The notes beneath the pieces were generated by a model. That model was not told the origin of the DNA, ran no database searches, and saw only the letters and a program-made list of their open reading frames with translations. A program made the position numbers and the translations under genes. Source: CBDCNP01 sp965222425 (GTDB lineage Bacteria; Acidobacteriota; Vicinamibacteria; Marinacidobacterales; DATDRI01). From it: DNA of 64,000 nucleotides. Positions 54,064-61,866 of this stretch are shown one piece after another (the stretch's first letter is position 1; each line of letters begins with the position of its first letter). The stretch lies in contig CBDCTW010000017.1 of NCBI GenBank assembly GCA_965222425.1, positions 62,001-126,000 on the forward strand, written 5' to 3'.

Positions 54064-56099
54064 TAGGCCACCTCGTGACGGAGATCCACCTCGTCACCAG
54101 GTGCGGTGTCGGCTTTGCCCTTGCGGGCCAGCTTCAACTCGCGCTTGTTGGGAATCATGATGACGATGGTGCCCCCGAACATGACGATGCCGCCGACCCA
54201 GACCCAGCGAACCAGAGGGTTCAGGTAGATTTGAACGGTGGCCTTGTCCTCTTCCGTTATCCCGCTGAACACCAAGTAGAGGTCTTCGCGAAAGGTCGAG
54301 TACCTGCGAACCTCCGAAGTGGGTTGTTCGCTCGGGCGGTAGAAGTGCTTCTGCGGGTCGTACTCTCCGAGAAGCTTCCCGTTCTTGCTGACCTCCAAGA
54401 CGGTCGACATCCAATCGTAGTTGGGCGTCCTTCCGTCCTCGAGACGAAGGAGCTCGACCGTATAGTCTCCTATGCTTATGGAGTCGCCCGGCAAGAGGTC
54501 AGCCTGGCGATCGACGTTGAAGGCGGAGCCGGCGATGCCGATGAAGATTAGCACCATGCCGATGTGGACGATATACCCACCGTAGCGGCGTGTATTGATT
54601 AGGGTTAGATCCACCATACCCGAAAAATAGCTCCCGCCGCGGTGACGTTGCCGCGCAACCGTCCCCTTGTGAAACTCTTGCACGATGGTGCCGATGACGA
54701 AAACAGACAAAATGTAGCAGACGAGCGCGTAGAAGTGCCGCATTCCGAAGGCAAATAAGATCGCGCCCACAACAAGCCCTGTCACGGAGGGCAAAAGGAA
54801 GTTGCGTCTCAAGCTGTCGAGCGAGCTCTTGCGCCAGGCAAGCAGCGGACCGACGCCGGTCAAGAAAAGCAGAAGCAGTCCAATCGGCACGTTGATGGTG
54901 TTAAAGAACGGGGGCCCCACGCTCACCTTCTCGCCTTGTATAGCCTCGGAGAAGACCGGAAAGAGCGTGCCCCAGAGCACCGCGAAACAGGCCGCCAAGA
55001 AGAGGAGGTTGTTGAAGAGGAAGCTCGACTCGCGCGAAGCCAAAGAATCCAGCTCGTTCTCACTCTTGAGCAAAGGTAGTCGAGAAATGATGAGCCATGC
55101 GCAGAACGCCGTAGCCGCAATAATGAAAAACAGGAAGAACTTGGCAAAATCGGACTCCGCGAATGCGTGCACCGATGAAACGATGCCGCTGCGCGTCAAG
55201 TACGTGCCCAAGATGCACAGCAGGTACGTCGTGAGCACCAGAGAGACGTTCCAGATTTTGAGCATCCCTTTTTTTTCCTGGATCATCACCGAATGTAGAT
55301 ATGCGGTGGCGGTCAGCCACGGCATCAGGGATGCGTTCTCCACCGGATCCCACGCCCAGTATCCTCCCCAGCCGAGCTCGACGTACGCCCAGCGTCCACC
55401 GAGAATGATCCCCGTACCCAAGAAGAACCATGAGAAAAGCGTCCAACGTCGCGTGGAAGTCATCCATGCCGACCCGAGCTGCCGGGAAAAAAGCGCCCCC
55501 ACACAGAACGCGAACGGTATGGCGAAGCTCACGTAGCCGATGTACAGAATCGGCGGGTGGATCACCATGATGGGATGTTGCAGCAACGGGTTCAGTCCAC
55601 GTCCGTCCGGCGGGGCCCAGGCTTCGGTTGCGCCCGAAGCGGTCACCACGCCGAGTTGGTGGAAGGGGTTCGTCACCCAGTAGTTCATGAAGGTGAAGAA
55701 GAGGATGATGACCCCGAGGGTCGCCACGACATAGGGCATCAACTCGCGATTCTTGTTGCGGTTGAGCCACACAGCGGCCGCGCTGAAAACGATGAGCAAC
55801 CAGCTCCAGAAGAGCAGCGAGCCGTCGTTGCCGGCCCAAAGCGAAGCGAATTTATAAAACGTCGGCAGGTCGCTGTTCGAGTAGTTGGCGACGTACTCGA
55901 ATCGAAAATCACTTCTTAAGAGTAGGGTAAGGAGCGCGAAGACGGAAGCCGTCGACAGTCCGGCACAAGCGAGAAGGGAACGCTCGGCGCTTGCCACGAG
56001 TCCCGGGCGGCCGTTGCGGACGCCAAGTAGCGACGCCACTACGGCGTAGGCGGTCAGCACGAAGATGACCATGAGGGAAAAGTTGCCTAAATGCTGCAC
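54063..56099 (-). CDS. ccmF: Cytochrome c heme lyase CcmF
   Basis: 678 residues with about 15 hydrophobic helices. The WWD heme-handling motif is WGGYWAWDPVENASLMPW at residues ~244-260. HPPILYIGYVSFAIPFAF (residue ~181) carries a conserved His, and LTRSGIVSSVHAFAESDFAK a second. The long late periplasmic loop (residues ~520-620) is typical. It ligates heme from holo-CcmE to apocytochromes together with CcmH. Follows ccmE after 21 bases. Confidence 0.95.
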   Translation of the reverse strand: MQHLGNFSLMVIFVLTAYAVVASLLGVRNGRPGLVASAERSLLACAGLSTASVFALLTLLLRSDFRFEYVANYSNSDLPTFYKFASLWAGNDGSLLFWSWLLIVFSAAAVWLNRNKNRELMPYVVATLGVIILFFTFMNYWVTNPFHQLGVVTASGATEAWAPPDGRGLNPLLQHPIMVIHPPILYIGYVSFAIPFAFCVGALFSRQLGSAWMTSTRRWTLFSWFFLGTGIILGGRWAYVELGWGGYWAWDPVENASLMPWLTATAYLHSVMIQEKKGMLKIWNVSLVLTTYLLCILGTYLTRSGIVSSVHAFAESDFAKFFLFFIIAATAFCAWLIISRLPLLKSENELDSLASRESSFLFNNLLFLAACFAVLWGTLFPVFSEAIQGEKVSVGPPFFNTINVPIGLLLLFLTGVGPLLAWRKSSLDSLRRNFLLPSVTGLVVGAILFAFGMRHFYALVCYILSVFVIGTIVQEFHKGTVARQRHRGGSYFSGMVDLTLINTRRYGGYIVHIGMVLIFIGIAGSAFNVDRQADLLPGDSISIGDYTVELLRLEDGRTPNYDWMSTVLEVSKNGKLLGEYDPQKHFYRPSEQPTSEVRRYSTFREDLYLVFSGITEEDKATVQIYLNPLVRWVWVGGIVMFGGTIVIMIPNKRELKLARKGKADTAPGDEVDLRHEVA

Positions 56100-56120
56100 G
56101 GATTTCTCGGGGCGCCTCGG

Positions 56121-56543
56121 TTAATAGCTTTCCACCCCCGCCTGGGTGCTCTCGCCATAAGCTGCCTCGTACTTGGAGGCACACTTGGCTTGGATCATCG
56201 ATGCTTCGAAGGAGCCGTCCCGGTAGTGGCCTTCGGCCAGCGCCTGGGCTCGATCGACGAGTGTGTCGGGAAGAGGATCCTTCCCGACGTAGCGGACGAT
56301 GAGTACGTCCTCGTCCTGACTGATCCGGAACTCGACGACACCGGCCCGTCTCACGATGGAGCCGGGCACCACGTTGCCCCCGACCCGAATTCGGACGCCA
56401 TCCGCGCTCGAGCCCATTGCTTTCAGCTCGGACACGGTCTGGTAGTAGGCCTTTCCTTCCTCGAAGCCGGAGATCGCCAGCCAAAGAATGGCTCCGAGAA
56501 TCAAGGCGATGCCAGCCGCAAACTTGGTTTTCTTGGGTGCCAT
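56121..56543 (-). CDS. ccmE: Heme chaperone CcmE, Cys-type (CxxxY)
   Basis: 140 residues with a GAGGAG ribosome site. One TM anchor (FAAGIALILGAILWLAIS), an OB-fold (GVRIRVGGNVVPGSIVRR, DEDVLIVRYVGKDPLPDT, GHYRDGSFEASMIQ) and the heme-attachment motif QAKCASKYEAAYG. The canonical His of HxxxY is Cys, the variant known from some sulfate reducers and archaea. It receives heme covalently from CcmABCD and passes it to CcmF. First gene of the cluster, with a TATAAT box 46 bases upstream. Confidence 0.92.
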   Translation of the reverse strand: MAPKKTKFAAGIALILGAILWLAISGFEEGKAYYQTVSELKAMGSSADGVRIRVGGNVVPGSIVRRAGVVEFRISQDEDVLIVRYVGKDPLPDTLVDRAQALAEGHYRDGSFEASMIQAKCASKYEAAYGESTQAGVESY

Positions 56544-56588
56544 AGACCCGCTCCTCTAGATGCGCGCACGTTCAGTATCGACACACCG

Positions 56589-56594
56589 ATTATA
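56589..56594 (-). promoter_or_regulatory. Candidate -10 box (TATAAT) for the ccm operon
   Basis: A perfect TATAAT on the minus strand, 46 bases upstream of the ccmE ATG. The -35 region at the right distance is poor, so an activator may be needed. Confidence 0.45.
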
Positions 56595-56624
56595 TAGTAG
56601 ACGAGCAGTTTCCGCAGGGGTGAG

Positions 56625-56651
56625 TTAACCCTTGTTAAATTAGTGGGTTAA
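56625..56651. promoter_or_regulatory. TTAACCC/GGGTTAA inverted repeat
   Basis: Seven-base arms separated by 13 bases, 30 bases upstream of the candidate ccm -10 box and ~240 bases upstream of frdA. Position and symmetry suit an operator for a dimeric regulator; no known regulon motif is claimed. Confidence 0.35.
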
Positions 56652-56891
56652 GGGGCTATTCGCTCCGGTCACGAAACGCCAAAGCGGTCTGCTCCCTCGT
56701 AGACTGCGACCAGCCCTTCTCCATAAAGGGCCGCACTTCTCCTCGTTTGCAAAGCGCACCGACTAGAAAAAACTTGCGTCCGTTCCTTCCCACCCATTAA
56801 CATGTGCGCCCGGATGACAAAGTCGTTGCTTGCAGGCTTATCGAACTCACTTAGCTTTGCCGCGCCTCTTTCCCTCGATTGAACGCCAACG

Positions 56892-58640
56892 GTGGAAGTC
56901 TTCTCGCATGACGTCCTGATCGTTGGCGGTGGCGGTGCCGGCCTGCGCGCCGCTATCGCGGTTGCCGAGACCGACCCCGCTCTCAGCTTGGCGGTGGTTT
57001 CTAAGGTCTATCCCATGCGCAGCCACACGGTTTCCGCGGAGGGCGGCGCGGCTGCGGTCATCAAGTCCGAGGACAGCCTCGACGCGCACGCCTACGACAC
57101 CATTTCCGGAGCGGACTGGTTATGTGATCAGGACGCGGTGGAGCTCTTCGTCAAAGAGGCACCCAACGAGATGCTACAACTGGAGCACTGGGGCTGCCCG
57201 TGGAGCCGGCTGCCGGACGGACAAATTGCGGTCCGTCCCTTCGGTGGAATGAAGGTCGAGCGCACCTGGTTCGCCGCGGACAAGACTGGCTTTCACATGC
57301 TGCATAGCCTCTTCCAGACGACTCTGAAGTACGACCCCATCCAGCGTTACGACGAATTTTTCGTCACCACGCTCTTGGTCGACGATGGACGCTGTCAGGG
57401 GGTCGTCGCCATCGAGCTCGCCACCGGAAAGATCGTGACGATTCTCGCGAAGAGCGTCATCCTTTGCACCGGTGGCTGCGGGAAGGTATTTCCTTTCACC
57501 ACCAACGCCAACATCAAGAACGGCGACGGCATGGCGTTGGCGTACCGCGCCGGTGTTCCGCTCAAGGACATGGAGTTCGTGCAATACCACCCGACCGGCC
57601 TGCCCTTCAGCGGGATCCTGATCACAGAAGCGTCTCGCTCCGAGGGCGGCTGGCTCCTCAACAAGGACGGCTACCGCTACCTCCAGGACTACGATTTGGG
57701 AACGCCTCAGCCGCAACCGGTATTGCGCTCGATGGAGCTGGGGCCCCGCGACCGCCTCTCGCAGGCCTTTGTCCAGGAACAGGAAAAAGGCCGTACGTTG
57801 AAAGGGCCCTATGGGGACTACGTACATCTCGACATTCGCCACCTTGGGCAAGAAAAAATCGACAAGAAGATTCCGTTCGTTCGGGAGCTTTGTCAAAAGT
57901 ACGTGAACCTGGACCCCGTAAACGAGATGATTCCGGTTCGCCCGGTGATTCACTACATGATGGGAGGCGTCCACACGGACATTCACGGTGCCACACCTCT
58001 TTCCGGGCTCTTCTCGGCGGGGGAGGCGGCTTGCGTGAGTATCAACGGGGCCAATCGCTTGGGCTCGAACTCGCTCACCGAGCTTCTGGTATTCGGAGCG
58101 CGGGCCGGGAAATTGGCCGCCGATTTTGCTCTGGACAACCGTGCAAGGGAAGCGGGATCTGCCGTTCGCGCGCAGGCCCACGATGAAGAGAGACGACTCC
58201 ACAAGGAGTATCTCAACAAGACGGGCGGCAAGGAGCGCATCGCCGAGCTGCGTGTCGAGATGCAGAAGACGACCGAAGAGAGCGCCGGGATCTACCGAAA
58301 TGGCCCCGATCTCGAGAGAGCAGTGGAGAGCATCCGGCGTCTGCAAGAGAGGTTCAAAAACATTTTGCTCGAGGATCGAAGCCACACCTTCAACACCGAG
58401 CTGACCTCGGCCCTCGAGCTTTCCTATATGCTGGACGTGGCCGAAGCGATTCTCTATTCGGCGCAGGCTCGCACCGAGTCCCGCGGGTCCCACCAGCGGA
58501 TAGACTATCCGGAGCGAAACGATGAGAAGTTCTTATCACATACGCTCGTTTACCAGACGCCGAACGAGCGTCCACGGATCGAGTACTTGCCGGTGACTAT
58601 TACTCGCTGGCCCCCGGGAAAGCGGGTCTACGGAAAGTAG
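56892..58640 (+). CDS. frdA: Fumarate reductase/succinate dehydrogenase flavoprotein subunit
   Basis: 582 residues from GTG 56892. FAD-binding VLIVGGGGAGLRAAIAVAE; His45 in PMRSHTVSAEGG for covalent FAD; active-site EFVQYHPTGLPFSG, TEASRSEGG, RPVIHYMMGGVHTDIHG and RLGSNSLTELLVFGARAG. Immediately followed by B, C and D subunits of the four-subunit quinol:fumarate reductase type. In aerobes such enzymes may also run as succinate dehydrogenase. Intact. Confidence 0.93.
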   Translation: MEVFSHDVLIVGGGGAGLRAAIAVAETDPALSLAVVSKVYPMRSHTVSAEGGAAAVIKSEDSLDAHAYDTISGADWLCDQDAVELFVKEAPNEMLQLEHWGCPWSRLPDGQIAVRPFGGMKVERTWFAADKTGFHMLHSLFQTTLKYDPIQRYDEFFVTTLLVDDGRCQGVVAIELATGKIVTILAKSVILCTGGCGKVFPFTTNANIKNGDGMALAYRAGVPLKDMEFVQYHPTGLPFSGILITEASRSEGGWLLNKDGYRYLQDYDLGTPQPQPVLRSMELGPRDRLSQAFVQEQEKGRTLKGPYGDYVHLDIRHLGQEKIDKKIPFVRELCQKYVNLDPVNEMIPVRPVIHYMMGGVHTDIHGATPLSGLFSAGEAACVSINGANRLGSNSLTELLVFGARAGKLAADFALDNRAREAGSAVRAQAHDEERRLHKEYLNKTGGKERIAELRVEMQKTTEESAGIYRNGPDLERAVESIRRLQERFKNILLEDRSHTFNTELTSALELSYMLDVAEAILYSAQARTESRGSHQRIDYPERNDEKFLSHTLVYQTPNERPRIEYLPVTITRWPPGKRVYGK

Positions 58641-58645
58641 GTGCC

Positions 58646-59389
58646 ATGGCCGACACCATCACTCTCAGCGTTTCACGCTATCGACCGGAGCAGGAATCGG
58701 AGCCGATCTTCCAGGACTACGAAGTTCCTTTTCACAAGGACTGGGCGATCCTCGATGCGTTGAACTACGTCAAGGACGAGCTCGACGGCTCTCTATCTTT
58801 CCGGTGGTCGTGCCGCATGGGGGTCTGCGGCAGCTGCGGCATGATGGTGAACGGGCAACCCACGCTGACCTGTGCGGCGTTTCTGTCGAGCTACCTCCCT
58901 GGTCCTATCCGGATAGAGGCCTTGCGGTTTTTTCCGATCGTTCGCGATCTGGTCGTGGACATCACCGATTTCATGACCAAGCTCAAAAAGGTCAAACCGT
59001 GGTTGGTTCGCGATGAAGAAAAGCCTCTTTCCAAAGGTGAATACTTGCAATCGCCGGAACAGCTCGACAACTACAAACAGTACAGCATGTGTATCAACTG
59101 TTTGCTTTGCTACTCCGCCTGCCCGGTGAACGGGCTCGAGCCTAGTTTCATCGGTCCCGCCGCCATCGCCTTGGCCCAGAGGTACAATATGGACTCTCGC
59201 GATCAGGGCGCGGCGGAGCGGCTGTCCATCCTTTCGCAGGACGACGGCATGTGGCAATGCACGTTCGTAGGGGAGTGCACCGAAGTTTGCCCGAAAGGGG
59301 TGGATCCGGCCGGCGCCATTCAACGTTACAAGCTCACCGGCGCGGCCGACTGGCTCAAATCTGTACTACTGCCATGGGGCTCGAAATGA
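58646..59389 (+). CDS. frdB: Fumarate reductase/succinate dehydrogenase iron-sulfur subunit
   Basis: 247 residues. [2Fe-2S] site CRMGVCGSCGMMVNGQPTLTC-type cysteines (58810-58875), [4Fe-4S] site CINCLLCYSACPVNG and the third cluster site CTFVGECTEVCPKGVDP. Transfers electrons between the flavin and membrane quinone. Five bases after frdA; its TGA overlaps the frdC ATG. Confidence 0.95.
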   Translation: MADTITLSVSRYRPEQESEPIFQDYEVPFHKDWAILDALNYVKDELDGSLSFRWSCRMGVCGSCGMMVNGQPTLTCAAFLSSYLPGPIRIEALRFFPIVRDLVVDITDFMTKLKKVKPWLVRDEEKPLSKGEYLQSPEQLDNYKQYSMCINCLLCYSACPVNGLEPSFIGPAAIALAQRYNMDSRDQGAAERLSILSQDDGMWQCTFVGECTEVCPKGVDPAGAIQRYKLTGAADWLKSVLLPWGSK

Positions 59390-59805
59390 GCGACCGAGTC
59401 CACTACACGCTCTATCATCCCAAGTGGTACCGGCAAAAGCTTTCTGTGTGGTGGTGGCTCGAGCAGTGGCGGTATACCAAATTCGTTCTTCGAGAGCTCA
59501 CCAGTATCCCGGTGGTCTGGTTCGCCTTCCTGACGCTGTGGCAAGTCCGTGCTCTCGTTGAAGGTGAAGCGGCCTACCAGCGAACGCTTCCCTGGTTGGG
59601 CTCGCCCGCTCTCATCATTCTGAACATTTTCCTGTGCGGCGGTGTAGTGTTTCATGCTTTCACTTGGTTCAACCTCGCCCCCAAGGCGATGGTGGTTCGA
59701 GTGGCCGGCAAGCGTGTGCCGGATATCGTGATCGTCGCTCAGAATTATGCTGCCTGGTTAGCGGTCTCCGCGTTCGTAGTCTGGATTTGGATGAGAGTTA
59801 GCTAG
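59386..59805 (+). CDS. frdC: Fumarate reductase membrane subunit C
   Basis: 139 residues from ATG 59386 (ATGA overlap with frdB). YTLYHPKWYRQKLSVWWWLE and YTKFVLRELTSIPVVWFAFL are the FrdC start; three TM helices. It forms the quinol site with FrdD. The heme-free QFR type is inferred from gene order ABCD and from subunit size. Confidence 0.9.
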   Translation: MSDRVHYTLYHPKWYRQKLSVWWWLEQWRYTKFVLRELTSIPVVWFAFLTLWQVRALVEGEAAYQRTLPWLGSPALIILNIFLCGGVVFHAFTWFNLAPKAMVVRVAGKRVPDIVIVAQNYAAWLAVSAFVVWIWMRVS

Positions 59806-60156
59806 ATGTTGAAGCGATTGACGCCCTTGCTTTGGTTTTTGTTCTCCGCCGGAGGCACGGTGGCGGCTTTGGTTTTTCCCGCCCATATGTTCGTCATGAC
59901 GATCGCGGTACCGATGGGATGGTTAGACGCTCCGAGCTACGGCTCGCTTCTCGATTTGGTCAGGCATCCTCTGACTCGACTGTATCTCTTCGTTATCATC
60001 TCCCTACCGCTCGTTCATGGAGCCCATCGCCTCCGCTACATGCTTTACGACGGTTTGAAGCTCAAGCACTTGACGGCAATCATCGTCTCCGTTTGCTACG
60101 GCACGGCCGTGGCTGGGAGCGTGGCCGCCGCCTACTTTCTTCTGAACCTTCCCTAA
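59806..60156 (+). CDS. frdD: Fumarate reductase membrane subunit D
   Basis: 116 residues starting on the base after the frdC stop. Three TM helices; LKRLTPLLWFLFSAGGTVAA and FVIISLPLVHGAHRLRYMLYD match FrdD, including the His/Arg of the VHGAHRLRYML helix near the quinone. Completes the frdABCD operon. Confidence 0.92.
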   Translation: MLKRLTPLLWFLFSAGGTVAALVFPAHMFVMTIAVPMGWLDAPSYGSLLDLVRHPLTRLYLFVIISLPLVHGAHRLRYMLYDGLKLKHLTAIIVSVCYGTAVAGSVAAAYFLLNLP

Positions 60157-60173
60157 CCAGGGGCTCGCGGGAG

Positions 60174-60677
60174 ATGGCCATGCAGCTCAAACCGATCCAC
60201 AAAGAGGCCATCGCCTCGGCCCTGGAAAAAGCGGTCCACTATCGAGTTCTGAACGAGTCGCTGGAGGCGGAGAGCATTTGTCGGGACGTGCTGGAGCTAG
60301 ACGGCGACAATCAACCGGCGATTGCGACGCTGCTCCTGGCACTGACCGATCAATTCCCGCGGGGGCTCGGGCCTCGCGTCCGGCAAGCCAATGAGCTGGC
60401 GGCGCGCCTCGAGAGCGAGTACGGAAGGGCGTACTACGCGGGCATCGTTTCGGAGCGTCAGGCGAAGTGTCGATACCAGCAGAAATCCCCCGGTCGGGGC
60501 TACGCGGCCTACCAGGGTCTACGCACGGCGATGGAGCTCTACGAAAAGGCTGAAAAGATTCGACCGCCCGGAAACGACGACGCCTTGCTCCGATGGAATA
60601 CGTGCGCGCGTATCATCGAGTCTAATGCCGATATCGTTCCTGAGCCCACGACGCCGGGGGAGCACCAGCTGGAGTAG
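60174..60677 (+). CDS. Helical TPR-like hypothetical protein
   Basis: 167 residues from ATG 60174 (a second ATG at 60180), 17 bases after frdD. Predominantly helical with TPR-like spacing (AIASALEKAVHYRVLNESLE, ICRDVLELDGDNQPAIATLL, YEKAEKIRPPGNDDALLRW). Lacks a signal peptide and TM helices. Possibly an assembly or scaffold factor co-transcribed with frd. No named family. Confidence 0.7.
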   Translation: MAMQLKPIHKEAIASALEKAVHYRVLNESLEAESICRDVLELDGDNQPAIATLLLALTDQFPRGLGPRVRQANELAARLESEYGRAYYAGIVSERQAKCRYQQKSPGRGYAAYQGLRTAMELYEKAEKIRPPGNDDALLRWNTCARIIESNADIVPEPTTPGEHQLE

Positions 60678-60711
60678 CTTCGGATAATTCCGGAAACAGC
60701 CAACAATAGCG

Positions 60712-61413
60712 ATGACTTGGTTCGCTGAGCTCTACAGATAGGCCGTGGCAAAAAAAGCGGTCATGGCAATTTCCGGCAACGTTCTTTTCGGCTTCGTGCT
60801 CGGCCACATGACGGGAAACCTGAAGGTCTTTCAGGGCCCGGAGAAGTTCAACGCCTACAGCGAGTGGTTGCGCGAGATCGGCCATCCACTGCTTCCTCAC
60901 GGGGGAGCACTTTGGCTAGCCCGGGCGGTGCTCTTGTTAGCGGTGGGGCTTCACATTTGGTCCGCCGCGGAGCTCACACGCATGAGCCGGCGGGCACGAC
61001 CCGAACGTTACGCCCGGCGCCGTGGACTTCAGTTGGACTACGCGGCGCGGACCATGCGATGGAGCGGCGTCCTCATCGGTTTCTACGTCGTGTACCACTT
61101 GATGCACCTCACTTCCGGCAACGTGCATCCTGATTTCGTTGCCGGGGACGTTTATCACAATCTGGTCTCCGGCTTCGCGTGGTGGCCGATCGCTACGCTC
61201 TACATCGTGAGCAACGTGTTCCTTGGCTTTGACCTCTACCATGGTCTCTGGAGCATGTTTCAGTCTCTCGGATGGAACGACTCCGGTTACGGCGGCTGGC
61301 CAGCGACCTCGAAATTGTGGGAAAGGCGAGTTACCAACCGGTTCCTCTTCCCACTTGCATATCGGTCATCCAGTGGGTCACGACAACCGCACTTCTCGTA
61401 TGATGGATGCGGA
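60712..61413 (+). pseudogene. sdhC: SdhC (cytochrome b558-type) with in-frame TAG and disturbed C-terminus
   Basis: ATG 60712 gives MTWFAELYR, then TAG (60739-60741) at a position that is usually Ser, and the frame continues AVAKKAVMAISGNVLFGFVL. GHMTGNLKVF, the heme-ligand helices (YVVYHLMHLTSGNVHPDF) and FLGFDLYHGLWSMFQSLGW are good b558 SdhC features. After RFLFPLA (about 61355) the frame drifts into an unrelated tail; a one-base shift instead ends neatly at TGA 61413. Restart at GTG 60745 could rescue the first defect. No matching sdhA/sdhB follow, so the gene is an orphan beside frdABCD. Confidence 0.7.
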
Positions 61414-61478
61414 CCAGACGTGTCGTATCCTCGGGGCGGACGCGACTCGATCTGGATTTCGCATTCACGATCGGTCTC

Positions 61479-61808
61479 ATGCAAGTTGTCTTTCCCGTAT
61501 TTTGGATTCACTATTCCATTTTCGCGCTTGTCGCTGCCTTGCCTTTGTGGAGAATCGTACTAACGGAGTCCCTTCGCTGGAGCACGTTTGTCGGGATGGC
61601 GCTAGCTGGCTTTTACCTGTTGGCCGGCGTCTCGTCTCTTCACGGCGCACGCTGGTTCCTCGACAAAGAGAGCGTACTGTGGGTGGAACTGGTGTTGGGA
61701 CGGTTTTTCTACAGCTCGGCCTTGCTGTTGGCGATCTGCTTTTTCATCTCCGCAAGCCTTGGAGGGACGCCTCAATTGGCGCGGCGAGAGGCGGAAAAGA
61801 CCGCTTAA
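61479..61808 (+). CDS. Small four-helix membrane protein, unknown
   Basis: 109 residues from ATG 61479; the frame is open from 61407. Hydrophobic segments FPVFWIHYSIFALVAALPL, STFVGMALAGFYLLAGVSSL and SALLLAICFFISASLGG. A Trp-rich loop (GARWFLDKESVLWVE) lies between them. No ribosome site is obvious and no family recognised; it may be the 3' part of a longer damaged gene. Confidence 0.5.
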   Translation: MQVVFPVFWIHYSIFALVAALPLWRIVLTESLRWSTFVGMALAGFYLLAGVSSLHGARWFLDKESVLWVELVLGRFFYSSALLLAICFFISASLGGTPQLARREAEKTA

Positions 61809-61866
61809 GGTTCCACCAATGGATGTTGGTTTTTCTGGTGCAGGCCGCCCCATCGAGTTTGCGACG

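Larger units (their letters stand above)
56544..56891. other. 348-base divergent regulatory gap between ccm and frd
   Basis: The only long non-coding stretch between intact genes. It holds the ccmE promoter-like hexamer, a TTAACCC/GGGTTAA inverted repeat (56625-56651) and otherwise no open frame or RNA-like structure that I can support. Both operons serve respiration, so shared control is plausible. Confidence 0.55.

Noticed and set aside
57174..58493. 439-codon open frame antisense to frdA
   Set aside because: Same reasoning; frdA on the other strand is complete with all motifs.
12119..60741. Reassignment of TAG to a single amino acid
   Set aside because: The five sites correspond to Trp, Tyr, Glu, Glu and Ser, and many intact genes end with TAG.
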